This document shows positions 6,353-15,044 of a stretch of 54,198 nucleotides of DNA, in pieces. Source of the stretch: MGBC114844 sp910585855 (lineage in GTDB: Bacteria; Bacillota; Clostridia; Lachnospirales; Lachnospiraceae). The notes under the pieces are model-generated. The model worked only from the letters and a program-made list of their open reading frames with translations, was not told the DNA's origin and ran no database searches. The DNA is taken from positions 1 to 54,198 of the forward strand of contig CBFFYP010000023.1 in assembly GCA_965646165.1 (NCBI GenBank), read 5' to 3'. A program made the position numbers and the translations under genes. Position 1 is the stretch's first letter. Every line of letters starts with the position of its first letter.

Positions 6353-7383
6353 TCTATCGTTCCCTTGCTTTCTTCCGGCACATAATACAAATCAATCATC
6401 AATTTTACCTCCCCCATACTAAGCCCCATCTCCTTTGCAATCTCTAAATTGCTCTTTCCCAGCTTGCAAAGACGGATAACGGTATCTCGTTTTTTATTTT
6501 CGCTTTCATTTTTACTATAAACTTCTCTGCTCTCTTCTGACTCTGCCAAATACTCCGCTTCTTTACTCCATCCAATCCGTTCATTCTCTGCTTTCCTTCG
6601 TCTTTTTCCAGAACGTTTTTTCTTTCCTTCTAAAGGTTTCTCCTGCGGTTCTTTATCAAAATTTCTCTCTCGATAAGGATCTGGCATTTTTTCCTGATTT
6701 CTATCTATACTTTTCTCCTGATATCCTTTTGGCATCCTCTCTAAATATCGAGCAGTTTTTCTCGACCCATCTGCATCTTCTAACTCCTCTTCTCTTTGAT
6801 ATCCAACTAAATTTTCGCTTCTGCCTCTTTTTTCCACTCTATTTTCTTTTTCAATCGAACCTTTTTGATCCCTTTCTAAACTTTTATCTTTCCTCTCATT
6901 CAAATCCTTTTTTAAATTTTCTTCCAGTCTTTCTGACTGCTGCTGAATTTGCGCATTGACACGCTCCTGCGTTTGATTTAACTCCTGCATGGTTTTTATT
7001 ATTTTTTGGGCTTCTCTTACAGTATTTTTTATATCCTTATCTTTATCATCCAACATACTATATAAAAACATCACTTCATGATGATTTTTTCCAATCTCTT
7101 CCAAAACAGTATCCGAATAGTCATGAACCATCATAACTTTTTCATTAGAAAGTTTCTCTAACTGGATCTCCGCTTTTCCTGCTATTTCATCCGACATACT
7201 ATTTAATGTTTGCTCTACTGTATCCCTTGCCTGCTTTATCAGTGTTCGTTTCGTTTCTTCACTCAATACCAGTTCATCCACTGCCTTTTTCATTCTTTCT
7301 TCTGCGCTTTTCTCCGATATAAAGTAACTAATTACAACCGCAATTATTCCTATTATAATCAAACATCCCTCTAAAGCCGTCAT
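6349..7383 (-). CDS. DUF6115-like coiled-coil membrane protein
   Basis: 344 residues. One N-terminal membrane segment (residues about 5-23, GCLIIIGIIAVVISYFI), long charged coiled-coil regions up to about residue 150, a basic/acidic disordered stretch, and a C-terminal helix-turn-helix-like segment (TVIRLCKLGKSNLEIAKEMG followed by SMGEVKLMIDLYY) typical of DUF6115 proteins. Proteins of this kind recur near the end of Lachnospiraceae flagellar operons; the function is not known. The start ATG has an upstream GGAGAGGAAAG-type RBS. It overlaps the YceG-like gene by 4 nt. Confidence 0.68.
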   Translation of the reverse strand: MTALEGCLIIIGIIAVVISYFISEKSAEERMKKAVDELVLSEETKRTLIKQARDTVEQTLNSMSDEIAGKAEIQLEKLSNEKVMMVHDYSDTVLEEIGKNHHEVMFLYSMLDDKDKDIKNTVREAQKIIKTMQELNQTQERVNAQIQQQSERLEENLKKDLNERKDKSLERDQKGSIEKENRVEKRGRSENLVGYQREEELEDADGSRKTARYLERMPKGYQEKSIDRNQEKMPDPYRERNFDKEPQEKPLEGKKKRSGKRRRKAENERIGWSKEAEYLAESEESREVYSKNESENKKRDTVIRLCKLGKSNLEIAKEMGLSMGEVKLMIDLYYVPEESKGTIE

Positions 7384-7510
7384 TCTTTCCTCTCCTGTTT
7401 CTATTTCCTATCCATCAATTCCATAAATCATTTCGAATCTGTCCAAAAATAAACAACTCCTAACACTACAATAAATATCTTACTATTCGTCATAATTTTT
7501 TCATCTGGAA

Positions 7511-7661
7511 TACACAGCCGAAAGCCGCATGGTGTTCTATGCAGGGTCATCATTTCCCGTCGGCACTTAGGCACGGTACTTTCGTGCCTTATGTGTCCGC
7601 TACGAGGAAATGCTAAGCGCAAGCGGGCCCGGAATAAAATTCCATGCAGCTTTCAGCGTCC
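7511..7661 (+). repeat. 151-nt structured element, copy B
   Basis: Starts TACACAGCC, ends CAGCGTCC. Arms around GAAAGCCGCATGG and CCATGCAGCTTTC pair with G-U substitutions; core hairpin GGCACG/CGTGCC; GCAA tetraloop. It fills most of the roughly 300-bp gap inside the fla/che operon and lies antisense to operon transcription. I see nothing else in this gap. Confidence 0.9.
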
Positions 7662-7680
7662 TCATCGGAATAAATGAAAT

Positions 7681-8013
7681 CTAGATTTTCATATCAAAAC
7701 TTCCCCGATTTACCTGTTTTAAAACCACAACCCCTTCATCTTCATCCTCATTTTTCTTTTTCTTTTTCCGCTGCTGCGGATTTTCATAAAAAGCTCCATT
7801 CCCTTTCTCTTTTGCATCATATTTCTCTTCTTTTTTATTTGCATTATCCGAATGATTTACCTGCTTGCTCTGATTCTCCACATGTTTTTGTACCTGTGTC
7901 TGATAGTGGCTTTGATCTACCTGAGGCTTCATATCCTGATTCTGCTTAATCTGACTAATATCCTGTGTCCGCTGCATTACACCCTGCACTTCCACTGGTC
8001 TGATTCCTGACAT
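7681..8013 (-). CDS. small hydrophilic protein of the flagellar operon
   Basis: 110 residues, very rich in Gln, Lys, Glu and Asn, with a short positional motif at the C-terminus (EDEDEGVVVLKQVNRGSFDM). No membrane segment or signal peptide. The start MSGIRPVEVQGVMQ has an upstream purine-rich RBS. I do not recognise a named family. The position right after the fapA-like gene and the good RBS argue that it is real. Probably largely disordered. Confidence 0.6.
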   Translation of the reverse strand: MSGIRPVEVQGVMQRTQDISQIKQNQDMKPQVDQSHYQTQVQKHVENQSKQVNHSDNANKKEEKYDAKEKGNGAFYENPQQRKKKKKNEDEDEGVVVLKQVNRGSFDMKI

Positions 8014-8049
8014 AGCTTTCCTTCTTTCTTCCCCTTTTCTTTTTGATAT

Positions 8050-9651
8050 CTAACAAGGGGAGCGTTTAATCAACCGATCATTTCCCAAATAAAACTGGCA
8101 GTAATGTTCTGTATTCATTACATAAAGCACTTCTTCATCAATCACCAATTTTACTCCCGGATGTATATCTTTCCAAACTTTTACCCTTGCATCCTTAACA
8201 CCATCCATACATTCATACATCTGATCTAATTCCGGCTGAATCTTCTGCAAACGCTTTTCAATCTCACTATATTCCTGTAATATCTTCTGAAACTCTACTA
8301 CTTTATCTACAGTTAGCTGACCTCTCTTTTTCTTTACCTGAAATACATCAATCATTTTTCTTGCCTTATCCCGGCTTGTTTCTAACTGACGCTGCTCGTT
8401 TTCTAGAGTTTCCATTCGACTCTGCATAATTGGATCAACTCCTACTTCTAAAATAGTATTTCCTCCCATCGGCGATCCTGCTATCTGTGTTTCAATCAGC
8501 ACAGCCGAACGCACATGCCCGCCTACAATCAAACCTTTCTTTCCGCTTACATAGATTCCTTCTTTTGCAGATACCTGACTGTGCAGAATACTTTCTGTTG
8601 TAATAGAACTGCTGGTCAATACAGATGCACTTTCAATAAATTTTGCAATAATTGCTCCTTGTGCCTGCAAAATTCCCTTACCCATTCCCTGAATTCCCCG
8701 TTTTAAAATAATCTGACCCTGTGCAATAATTTTTGCTCCCTCTACTACCCCCTCGACTTCTACATCTCCAGATGCAATAATCGTAAACCCGGAACAAACA
8801 TGCCCCTTTACTGTTATATTTCCGTCATAACGGATATTTCCGGTCGAAGCATCCACATTCTCTTCCACAACATAGGTATTGGCTACCACAATCTTTTCAT
8901 CGGAAGACAACATAACATGTCCATCCATCTCTGCAGTTACAGAAAGCTGATCTTTTGAAAGAATAACTCCTTTTCCATATTTTAAATAGGCAGACTTTAC
9001 CATCTTTGGTACAAGCCGTACACCATAGACGCTGACTCCCTCTGTTCCGCACTTTTCCTTCTCTAATGTCGCCAAAACATCCCCTGCCTTGACATGATTA
9101 ATTGCGTCCAAATCATAAAAATCTACCGAACCGTCCTGATTTAACCTTGGTCTGGCATTTGGTTTTAAATTAAAACAATAATGAATTTCCGCATCCTTTC
9201 CCTCTACTAAAGGAACACCTTCTGCAAATAGATAGTTTTTGCAATACTCCCGTTTTTGAATAAAAGTATCTATTGCATCCTCTATAATACCATATTGGAT
9301 GCCCTGATAAGAAAGTGCACGTAAAATCTCTTCTTTCTTAATATATGCTTTATTATCGGAAGGCGGATAAAATCTCACTGTTACTTTCATATTATCTGCG
9401 GAAACCTTTACCGACATTTCCTCTCGAATCGTCGGAATCTTTTTATTAAACAGACAAATCTTGGTTTCTTTCTCTAAATGCCCGACTGCATATTTCACAC
9501 GGGACAATTCGGCTGAAATTTCATGATTCTTTAAATATTCCAACACTTCATCTATCTTCAACGGCTCACCGTTATCCTGAGCAGGAAATAATTCCAAAAA
9601 AGTTCCTTCTTCACCTGATCTAACTCCAAAATAACCATTTCTATCTGCCAT
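8050..9651 (-). CDS. FapA (DUF342) family protein
   Basis: About 533 residues. The central part has the glycine-spaced parallel beta-helix pattern of FapA proteins (NITVKGHVCSGFTIIASGDV, then VEGVVEGAKIIAQG, ASVLTSSSITTESILHSQVS), followed by a coiled-coil C-terminal segment (about 410-490). DUF342/FapA proteins are often encoded beside flagellar sigma and chemotaxis genes; the molecular role is poorly defined. I choose the ATG at 9649-9651, which has CATGGAGG 7-8 nt upstream; the frame extends 12 more codons upstream into fliA. It is directly downstream of fliA. Confidence 0.8.
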   Translation of the reverse strand: MADRNGYFGVRSGEEGTFLELFPAQDNGEPLKIDEVLEYLKNHEISAELSRVKYAVGHLEKETKICLFNKKIPTIREEMSVKVSADNMKVTVRFYPPSDNKAYIKKEEILRALSYQGIQYGIIEDAIDTFIQKREYCKNYLFAEGVPLVEGKDAEIHYCFNLKPNARPRLNQDGSVDFYDLDAINHVKAGDVLATLEKEKCGTEGVSVYGVRLVPKMVKSAYLKYGKGVILSKDQLSVTAEMDGHVMLSSDEKIVVANTYVVEENVDASTGNIRYDGNITVKGHVCSGFTIIASGDVEVEGVVEGAKIIAQGQIILKRGIQGMGKGILQAQGAIIAKFIESASVLTSSSITTESILHSQVSAKEGIYVSGKKGLIVGGHVRSAVLIETQIAGSPMGGNTILEVGVDPIMQSRMETLENEQRQLETSRDKARKMIDVFQVKKKRGQLTVDKVVEFQKILQEYSEIEKRLQKIQPELDQMYECMDGVKDARVKVWKDIHPGVKLVIDEEVLYVMNTEHYCQFYLGNDRLIKRSPC

Positions 9652-9673
9652 AACAGCCGCCTCCATGCTTTCT

Positions 9674-10444
9674 TTATGATACCCCAAACAGTATACCTAT
9701 CTGAGCTCCCAGTTTTTGTTTCATTTTCTGAAGTGCTTTTGTATGAAGCTGCGAAATTCTAGACTCCGATACTTCCATAATCGCACTTACTTCTTTTAAA
9801 GTTAATTCTTCATAATAGTAAAGTACTATTACTTTTCGCTCTTTTTCTGTCAGTCCCTCTAATGCCTGTGCAAGAAGCTGTTTTAATTCCTCTCTTTCTA
9901 CAACCTCTTCTGGACTGTCAAATCTCGCCTGAAGACCAGCATCTGTATAAATTTCTGTTCCTTGATCCATATATTCATCCAGTGAAATCAAACCGGATGC
10001 CTTTGTCTGACCCTGCCAAGTATAATATTCATCCAAAGAAATTTCCAATTCTTTTGCCATTTCTTCATCGGTAGCCTGACGGCCTAATTCTTTTTCCAAT
10101 TTCATTAAAGCAGTATCCATTCGCTTTTGTTTTTGACGCAGCGTTCTTGGAATCCAGTCCATTTTGCGAATCTGATCTAAAATTGCTCCACGTATTCTTA
10201 AACTGGCATAGGTTTCGAACTTGATTCCTTTTTCATAATCAAACTTATCAATCGCATCGATCAGACCAAAGATTCCATAGCTGACCAAATCTTCATATTC
10301 TACATTATCTCCTAAGTACATACTCAATCTGCCTGCAATAATTTTAACCAGTTGAGCATACTCTAAGATAATCTGCTCTCGAATCTCTGGTTTCTTTGAT
10401 TTTGTATAGGATTCCCATAATTTATTTTTAGCGCTCTCGTCCAA
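9674..10444 (-). CDS. fliA: flagellar sigma factor FliA/WhiG (sigma-28/sigma-D)
   Basis: 256 residues, usual size. Region 2 is EDLVSYGIFGLIDAIDKFDY followed by GIKFETYASLRIRGAILDQI; region 3 includes DWIPRTLRQKQKRMD; region 4 is LTEKERKVIVLYYYEELTLK and a helix-turn-helix (SESRISQLHTKALQKMK). It directs RNA polymerase to late flagellar and chemotaxis genes. The start is TTG at 10442-10444, 8 nt after GGAGG. As in Bacillus it lies near the end of the fla/che operon, shortly before rpsB-tsf. No FlgM anti-sigma factor is seen in the window. Confidence 0.93.
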   Translation of the reverse strand: MDESAKNKLWESYTKSKKPEIREQIILEYAQLVKIIAGRLSMYLGDNVEYEDLVSYGIFGLIDAIDKFDYEKGIKFETYASLRIRGAILDQIRKMDWIPRTLRQKQKRMDTALMKLEKELGRQATDEEMAKELEISLDEYYTWQGQTKASGLISLDEYMDQGTEIYTDAGLQARFDSPEEVVEREELKQLLAQALEGLTEKERKVIVLYYYEELTLKEVSAIMEVSESRISQLHTKALQKMKQKLGAQIGILFGVS

Positions 10445-10485
10445 TCAGGCCACCTCCAACAGATATTCCTTCCTTCTTTTTTATA

Positions 10486-10836
10486 TTATATAATCTGCAT
10501 ATCCTCTGCAGCCCCTGTAGTCCCTGCAGCCCTTGTCCCCGTTTCTGTATTTTCCCCTTCCCCTTTTTCTGCCGCCTCTGCCAACAATGCTTCTTCTTGA
10601 AGACGCTTCTCTTCTTCCTCCTGACGAAGCCTTTCTGCTTCCCGCTCTTCCATCTGCTTGACATTACTGTTTACAATACTTCTTGCTATCAATCCGACAA
10701 AGTAAAAAATCAACATTGCCACGAAAATCACCAGAAGAGATCTTGTTACATCATAACGGTTTTTTATTGAAATTAAACTCGAAATCAACCCTGCCAACAG
10801 CATAATCAGCAGCGGAATCAGATTTCTCTTTTTCAT
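10486..10836 (-). CDS. two-TM protein between cheD and fliA
   Basis: About 116 residues: two membrane helices (LIPLLIMLLAGLISSLIS and SLLVIFVAMLIFYFVGLIA) and then a Glu/Arg-rich coiled coil and an Ala/Gly/Thr tail. I place the start at the ATG at 10834-10836, 7 nt after GGAGG; the open frame extends eight codons further. Family unrecognised. The position suggests a membrane accessory of flagellar regulation, but the sequence shows no known motif. Confidence 0.65.
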   Translation of the reverse strand: MKKRNLIPLLIMLLAGLISSLISIKNRYDVTRSLLVIFVAMLIFYFVGLIARSIVNSNVKQMEEREAERLRQEEEEKRLQEEALLAEAAEKGEGENTETGTRAAGTTGAAEDMQII

Positions 10837-10862
10837 ATTTTGTCCTCCATTACAAGACAACC

Positions 10863-10892
10863 AAAGTGAGAAGCCAAAAAACTCCTCACTTC
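10863..10892 (-). other. hairpin after cheD
   Basis: AAAGTGAG and CTCACTT form a 7-bp stem around a 13-nt A-rich loop, in the short gap downstream of cheD. The minus-strand flank (TTTGGTTGTC) is only mildly T-rich; it could be an attenuator or a processing site. Confidence 0.35.
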
Positions 10893-10895
10893 GGA

Positions 10896-11387
10896 TTATA
10901 TCGTCTTAAGCGGTTTTCCGACTGCACGAATCCGAAGTCTTGCATCTTCCGAATAAAACTCAATCGTCCGCCCATAATTCGCACCCGTATCTTCGGCAAG
11001 AATCGGGATACTAAGCTCCTTTAATTTTATCTTTACTGCTTCTACATTCCGGTCTCCAACCCTCCCGATTGAAGAACTGGTTCCATTAAAAGCAAACATC
11101 TGCGCTCCGCCTGCTATCTTTGCTTTTAACCTTCTTTTATCTGCCCCTAAACTCACCATCTGCTTAATCAACATATCAATTCCCGTATCGGCAAATTTCA
11201 TCGGATTGTTGATTTCTCTGGTAATTTGTTTACTGTCAGGTAGCATTACATGAGCCATTCCGGATACTTTTGTCACTGGATCGAACAGACAGACGCCTAC
11301 ACAGGAACCCAGCCCCAGCGTTGTCAGGGCATGTGGTGCCTTACAAGCTTTTAAATCTGCCATTCCTACTTTAATCATCTCGCCCAT
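10896..11387 (-). CDS. cheD: chemoreceptor deamidase CheD
   Basis: 163 residues, normal for CheD. The catalytic region reads LTTLGLGSCVGVCLFDPVTK (Cys nucleophile in GLGSC) with the His of SGMAHVMLP; the later AKIAGGAQMFAF segment is also typical. CheD deamidates receptor glutamines and in Firmicutes binds CheC, raising its CheY-P phosphatase activity. The gene follows cheC with an 8-nt gap, fitting that partnership. Confidence 0.95.
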   Translation of the reverse strand: MGEMIKVGMADLKACKAPHALTTLGLGSCVGVCLFDPVTKVSGMAHVMLPDSKQITREINNPMKFADTGIDMLIKQMVSLGADKRRLKAKIAGGAQMFAFNGTSSSIGRVGDRNVEAVKIKLKELSIPILAEDTGANYGRTIEFYSEDARLRIRAVGKPLKTI

Positions 11388-11395
11388 ATCATCAC

Positions 11396-12004
11396 CTACA
11401 TTCCCAAAGCTGATAGAATCCTTGTATAAGACTCCTGATCTGGAATCAATATAAAATATCCCTTTACCTCTACTTCATCTCCAAAATCCGTCTGAATCAA
11501 TAACACTTCATCTCCGATTTTTCCAAATTCGATTGCCGGAACACTTAAAATTGCACCTGCCATATCAATCGATAAATATGGAATGGACATATCAATTTTC
11601 ATATTCAGCAGAGAAGCCAGTGCAGAAAGATACGATCCGGTAATAATATTTCCTATCTCACTGATTACAGAATGTTCCAGTTCTCCAAATTCTTCATTTA
11701 CCGGCATCCCGCTGCCTGCCATCATCTGCTCAATCAAATACGTACCTGATTTTTTATCCATTAAAAACATCATCATACCATCGACATCATTTGACAGTGT
11801 TACCATTACTGCTACCATCAAATCCTCTTCATTTCCAACGACTGAAGCAAGATGCTGAAAATCTACCATTTCCACTTTCGGAACTTTCATATCAATTTTT
11901 GCATTAATTAACTTTGCCAGAGCTGTTGTTGCATTTCCGGCTCCTATATTTCCAATCTCACGAAGGACATCCATATGCATTGCATCCATTTCACCATATG
12001 GCAT
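11396..12004 (-). CDS. cheC: CheY-P phosphatase CheC
   Basis: 202 residues. Two phosphatase-centre motifs of the CheC/FliY/CheX family are visible: DVLREIGNIGAGNATTALAK near the N-terminus and HSVISEIGNIITGSYLSALA near residue 110, both with the E-x(2)-N pattern. The protein dephosphorylates CheY-P and is regulated by CheD, encoded next to it. No switch-binding domain is present, unlike FliY. It lies between cheW and cheD. Confidence 0.95.
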   Translation of the reverse strand: MPYGEMDAMHMDVLREIGNIGAGNATTALAKLINAKIDMKVPKVEMVDFQHLASVVGNEEDLMVAVMVTLSNDVDGMMMFLMDKKSGTYLIEQMMAGSGMPVNEEFGELEHSVISEIGNIITGSYLSALASLLNMKIDMSIPYLSIDMAGAILSVPAIEFGKIGDEVLLIQTDFGDEVEVKGYFILIPDQESYTRILSALGM

Positions 12005-12025
12005 AGTTTATCTCCCTCCCTACCT

Positions 12026-12493
12026 TTATTTTTCCTCTGATACCAGACTAATAATATTGATAATCGAAATTAATTCGTTCTCATGTTTTCCAATCATGGA
12101 GATATACTGCGTTCGGCTGTCTGCTGCATTGGTTGTCACTTTTTCCATATCAGTTTCTTTTAAAGAAACTACCTCTCTTACCGCATCCACGATAATGCCT
12201 ACCGTACTTTGTTTATCTAGCTTTAGTATAATAATTCTGGTATCTTTTGTTTCTTCCATTTTTTCCATATTAAACTTAACACGCAAATCCATTACCGGAA
12301 TTACTTCTCCACGCAGATTGATTACCCCTTTAAAATAGCGCTGTACTTTTGGTACTCGTGTAATTTTCTGCATCCGAACGATATTGTCAATATATTTGAT
12401 ATCAATTCCGTACTGTTCATTATCAATCTTTATCACTATGTACTGTGTAATCTGTTCCTCTTCTTTTTGCATTTCCAGAGCCTGTTCGTCCAA
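12026..12493 (-). CDS. cheW: chemotaxis adaptor CheW
   Basis: About 155 residues, one CheW domain: QYIVIKIDNEQYGIDIKYID, then IVRMQKITRVP and FKGVINLRGEVIPVMDLRVK, the classic core. CheW links receptors to CheA. The start is uncertain: the frame opens with a GTG at 12502 directly abutting GGGAGG, while the TTG at 12491-12493 lies 8 nt after that RBS and fits better. It lies immediately downstream of cheA. Confidence 0.95.
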   Translation of the reverse strand: MDEQALEMQKEEEQITQYIVIKIDNEQYGIDIKYIDNIVRMQKITRVPKVQRYFKGVINLRGEVIPVMDLRVKFNMEKMEETKDTRIIILKLDKQSTVGIIVDAVREVVSLKETDMEKVTTNAADSRTQYISMIGKHENELISIINIISLVSEEK

Positions 12494-12508
12494 ATCTGTC
12501 ACCTCCCG

Positions 12509-14620
12509 TTAAAACAATGTACCCGGTTCAAGAATCAATGCCACTTCCCCATCACCTAAAATCGTTGCTCCACTAATCAGCTTATTGTTATTTAGATATT
12601 TTCCAAGTGACTTAATTACGATTTCTTGCTGTCCGATTAATTCGTCTACTACAAGTCCTGCCAGCTTATCTCCCTTCTGGATAATTACCACAATCAAACT
12701 CTCTGACTGACTAGAACTTTCTACATCCAGTACCTCATTTAAACGGATCAATGGAATTACTTTTCCACGCAGATGAATCACTTCTTTTCCGCTTACATAT
12801 TTTACTTCATCAATCGAAACATCTTCCAAAGTCTGAATGGTACTAAGCGGAATCGCATATTTTTCATCTCCTAAAATAACCATCAAAGACTGAATAATTG
12901 CCAAAGTCAAAGGCAGACGAATAATAAACGTACTTCCTGCTCCTAACTCGGTCTTTACCTCGATATCGCCGCCCAAACCTTCGATTTTGGTTCTTACAAC
13001 GTCTAATCCTACTCCACGCCCCGATACATCGGTAATCTTTTCTGCAGTTGAAAAACTTGGACGGAACAATAAATCAATTGCTCCTTTATCGTCTAAATTA
13101 TCCGCCTGCTCCTGTGTCAGTGCACCTTTTTCTACCGCTTTTCGCTTTACTTGTTCTACATCAATTCCGTTTCCATCATCTCTTACTTCAATTACAACAT
13201 TGTTTCCATCCTGATAAGCATCCAAAAAGATAGAACCAATCTCCGGTTTTCCTCTTTCTAAACGTACTTCTGCACTCTCTAATCCATGGTCTGCCGAATT
13301 TCTTAAAATATGCATCAAAGGATCTCCGATTTCATCAATTACCGTACGATCTAATTCGGTATCTTCTCCACTCATAAAAAGTTCCATTTTTTTATTCAGC
13401 TTTTTGCTTAAATCACGAATCATACGTGGGAAGCGGCTTACTACACTTTCAATCGGCACCATTCGAACTTTCATAACTGACTCATGCAGATTGGTAGTAA
13501 TACTCTCCAAATACTCTACCTGTTCCCTTAAATTCTGAGAAACTGCACCGCTGTTGCCGTCACTGACCGAAACAATTCCGTTCTTTGCAATAATCAGCTC
13601 ACTTACCAGATTCATCAATACATCCAGTTTTTCAATATCTACACGCACGGAACGATTGACTACTGGTTTTCCGCCTGCATTTGCTCCGTTTGCAGGTGCT
13701 TGTTTCGGACTTGCCGATTTTACAGGGCTTTGTACCGACGCTGCCTGTACTTTATTCTCCTCTGCTGCTGTCTTTTCTTCTTTCTTTTCTGCAGACACTG
13801 CTTCTGGTTCTTCTGTAGTAGGAAGCTCTTCCCCTACTGCCGACTTAATCTCAGAAACATTCATAATTGCATTATAGATTTCTTCATATGGCTCTTTTGA
13901 TATTACAAATATACTAAAATCAAAGTCAAATTTTTCATCTTCAATGTCCTGTACACTTGGAACAGAACAAATCACTTCTCCATGCGGCTCAATACTTTTA
14001 AATACCAAAAATGCCCTTGCTGACTTTAAAATACAGTTTTCATCCACTGTTACAGTAATACCGTAAAATTTCATTCCAGCACTTACTGCTTCTTTTGCTG
14101 CATGAAGTTCAAAGTCTTTTAGTTTAATTGTTTTGTAGTTCTTTCCTGCTGTACTGTCTTCTTTTGCACCCTGCGGTTCAGATGCTGCTTTTTGCTCCTG
14201 CGGCTTTTCATTTAATGTATCCACCGTAGCATCCGCACCGCCTTTTAGTACGGCATTTAATCTTGCTATAATCGGTTCGTTATCCTCTGTTCCTTCATCC
14301 TGAAACTCCATAATATTTGTCAGATAAGCCTCTAGCGCATCCAGACACTGAAATACAATATCTACAATATTAGCATTGATTTTCATCTTACCAGAACGTA
14401 CTTCGGAGAATACATTTTCCATATCATGCGTTAAACGCTGCATCCTTTTATAGCCCATTGTACCTGCCATTCCTTTTAAAGAATGGGCAGCACGGAAAAT
14501 CTCATTGACAGTTTCTTCATTCTCCGGCTCTTTTTCTAAAATCAGCAGTTGATTGTTTAAACTTTCCAAATGTTCCTTTGTTTCATCGATAAAAATCTCA
14601 AGATATTGACTTACATCCAT
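12509..14620 (-). CDS. cheA: chemotaxis histidine kinase CheA
   Basis: 703 residues. P1 HPt domain with phosphorylated His46 (IFRAAHSLKGMAG); P2-like region around 165-275; Ala/Pro/Glu linker; P3 dimerisation (VDIEKLDVLMNLVSELIIAK); P4 kinase with N box (HILRNSADHGLES), G1 (VRDDGNGID) and F/G2 boxes (FSTAEKITDVSGRGVGLDVV); P5 CheW-like C-terminus. CheA phosphorylates CheY and CheB in response to receptors. Immediately upstream lies a second, truncated HPt copy arising from a tandem duplication of this gene's 5' end. Confidence 0.97.
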   Translation of the reverse strand: MDVSQYLEIFIDETKEHLESLNNQLLILEKEPENEETVNEIFRAAHSLKGMAGTMGYKRMQRLTHDMENVFSEVRSGKMKINANIVDIVFQCLDALEAYLTNIMEFQDEGTEDNEPIIARLNAVLKGGADATVDTLNEKPQEQKAASEPQGAKEDSTAGKNYKTIKLKDFELHAAKEAVSAGMKFYGITVTVDENCILKSARAFLVFKSIEPHGEVICSVPSVQDIEDEKFDFDFSIFVISKEPYEEIYNAIMNVSEIKSAVGEELPTTEEPEAVSAEKKEEKTAAEENKVQAASVQSPVKSASPKQAPANGANAGGKPVVNRSVRVDIEKLDVLMNLVSELIIAKNGIVSVSDGNSGAVSQNLREQVEYLESITTNLHESVMKVRMVPIESVVSRFPRMIRDLSKKLNKKMELFMSGEDTELDRTVIDEIGDPLMHILRNSADHGLESAEVRLERGKPEIGSIFLDAYQDGNNVVIEVRDDGNGIDVEQVKRKAVEKGALTQEQADNLDDKGAIDLLFRPSFSTAEKITDVSGRGVGLDVVRTKIEGLGGDIEVKTELGAGSTFIIRLPLTLAIIQSLMVILGDEKYAIPLSTIQTLEDVSIDEVKYVSGKEVIHLRGKVIPLIRLNEVLDVESSSQSESLIVVIIQKGDKLAGLVVDELIGQQEIVIKSLGKYLNNNKLISGATILGDGEVALILEPGTLF

Positions 14621-14622
14621 AA

Positions 14623-15042
14623 TTACTGCACACCTACTTTCTCTTTGACTAAAATTTTTTTTAACACTGTATTCAGTTTTGCAATAATCGGCTCATTATC
14701 CTCTGTTCCTTCATCCTGAAATTTCATAATATTCATTAGATAAGCTTCTAATGCATCTAAACACTGAAACACAATATCTACAATACTGGTCTTCATTTTT
14801 ATTTCCGCTCTACCATCCCATACCCCAAAAAACACCTCTTTCATAGCACGAGTCAAACGATTTATTCTTTTATATCCTACTACAAACGACATTCCTGTAA
14901 AAGTATGAAGAACTCTAAATATTTCACCGGCAGCGTCTTTGTTCTCTGGGTCTTTTTTTAAAATTGGCAGTTGACAGCTCAACGTTTCCAATCCTTCTTT
15001 CATTTCAATAATAAAAATTTCAAGATATTGGTTTGCATCCAT
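14623..15042 (-). CDS. stand-alone HPt protein, duplicated CheA P1 domain
   Basis: 139 residues aligning end to end with CheA residues 1-133. The phospho-acceptor His46 is kept (IFRVLHTFTGM) but the neighbouring Lys is Thr. The C-terminal half (IVDIVFQCLDALEAYL, then QDEGTEDNEPIIAKLN) is almost identical to CheA whereas the first half is diverged. It ends KVGVQ, like CheB, and the DNA around its stop repeats the cheB end/cheA start junction. It has its own start and stop 2 nt from each neighbour. It may be a phospho-relay or decoy HPt, or a dispensable duplicate. Confidence 0.85.
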   Translation of the reverse strand: MDANQYLEIFIIEMKEGLETLSCQLPILKKDPENKDAAGEIFRVLHTFTGMSFVVGYKRINRLTRAMKEVFFGVWDGRAEIKMKTSIVDIVFQCLDALEAYLMNIMKFQDEGTEDNEPIIAKLNTVLKKILVKEKVGVQ

Positions 15043-15044
15043 AA

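Noticed and set aside
7511..7661. Hammerhead or other small self-cleaving ribozyme in the 151-nt core
   Set aside because: I could not find the CUGANGA...GAAA hammerhead core on either strand, nor a clear match to other ribozyme cores I can recall. A model search is still needed.
11190..11200. Sigma-D-like -10 word (reverse of TATCGGC)
   Set aside because: It lies inside the cheD coding region without a proper TAAA -35; a similar hit in fliP near 23678 was dismissed for the same reason.
14623..15042. HPt gene as a frameshifted piece of cheA
   Set aside because: cheA is complete downstream with its own start; the HPt gene has its own start and stop and arises by duplication.
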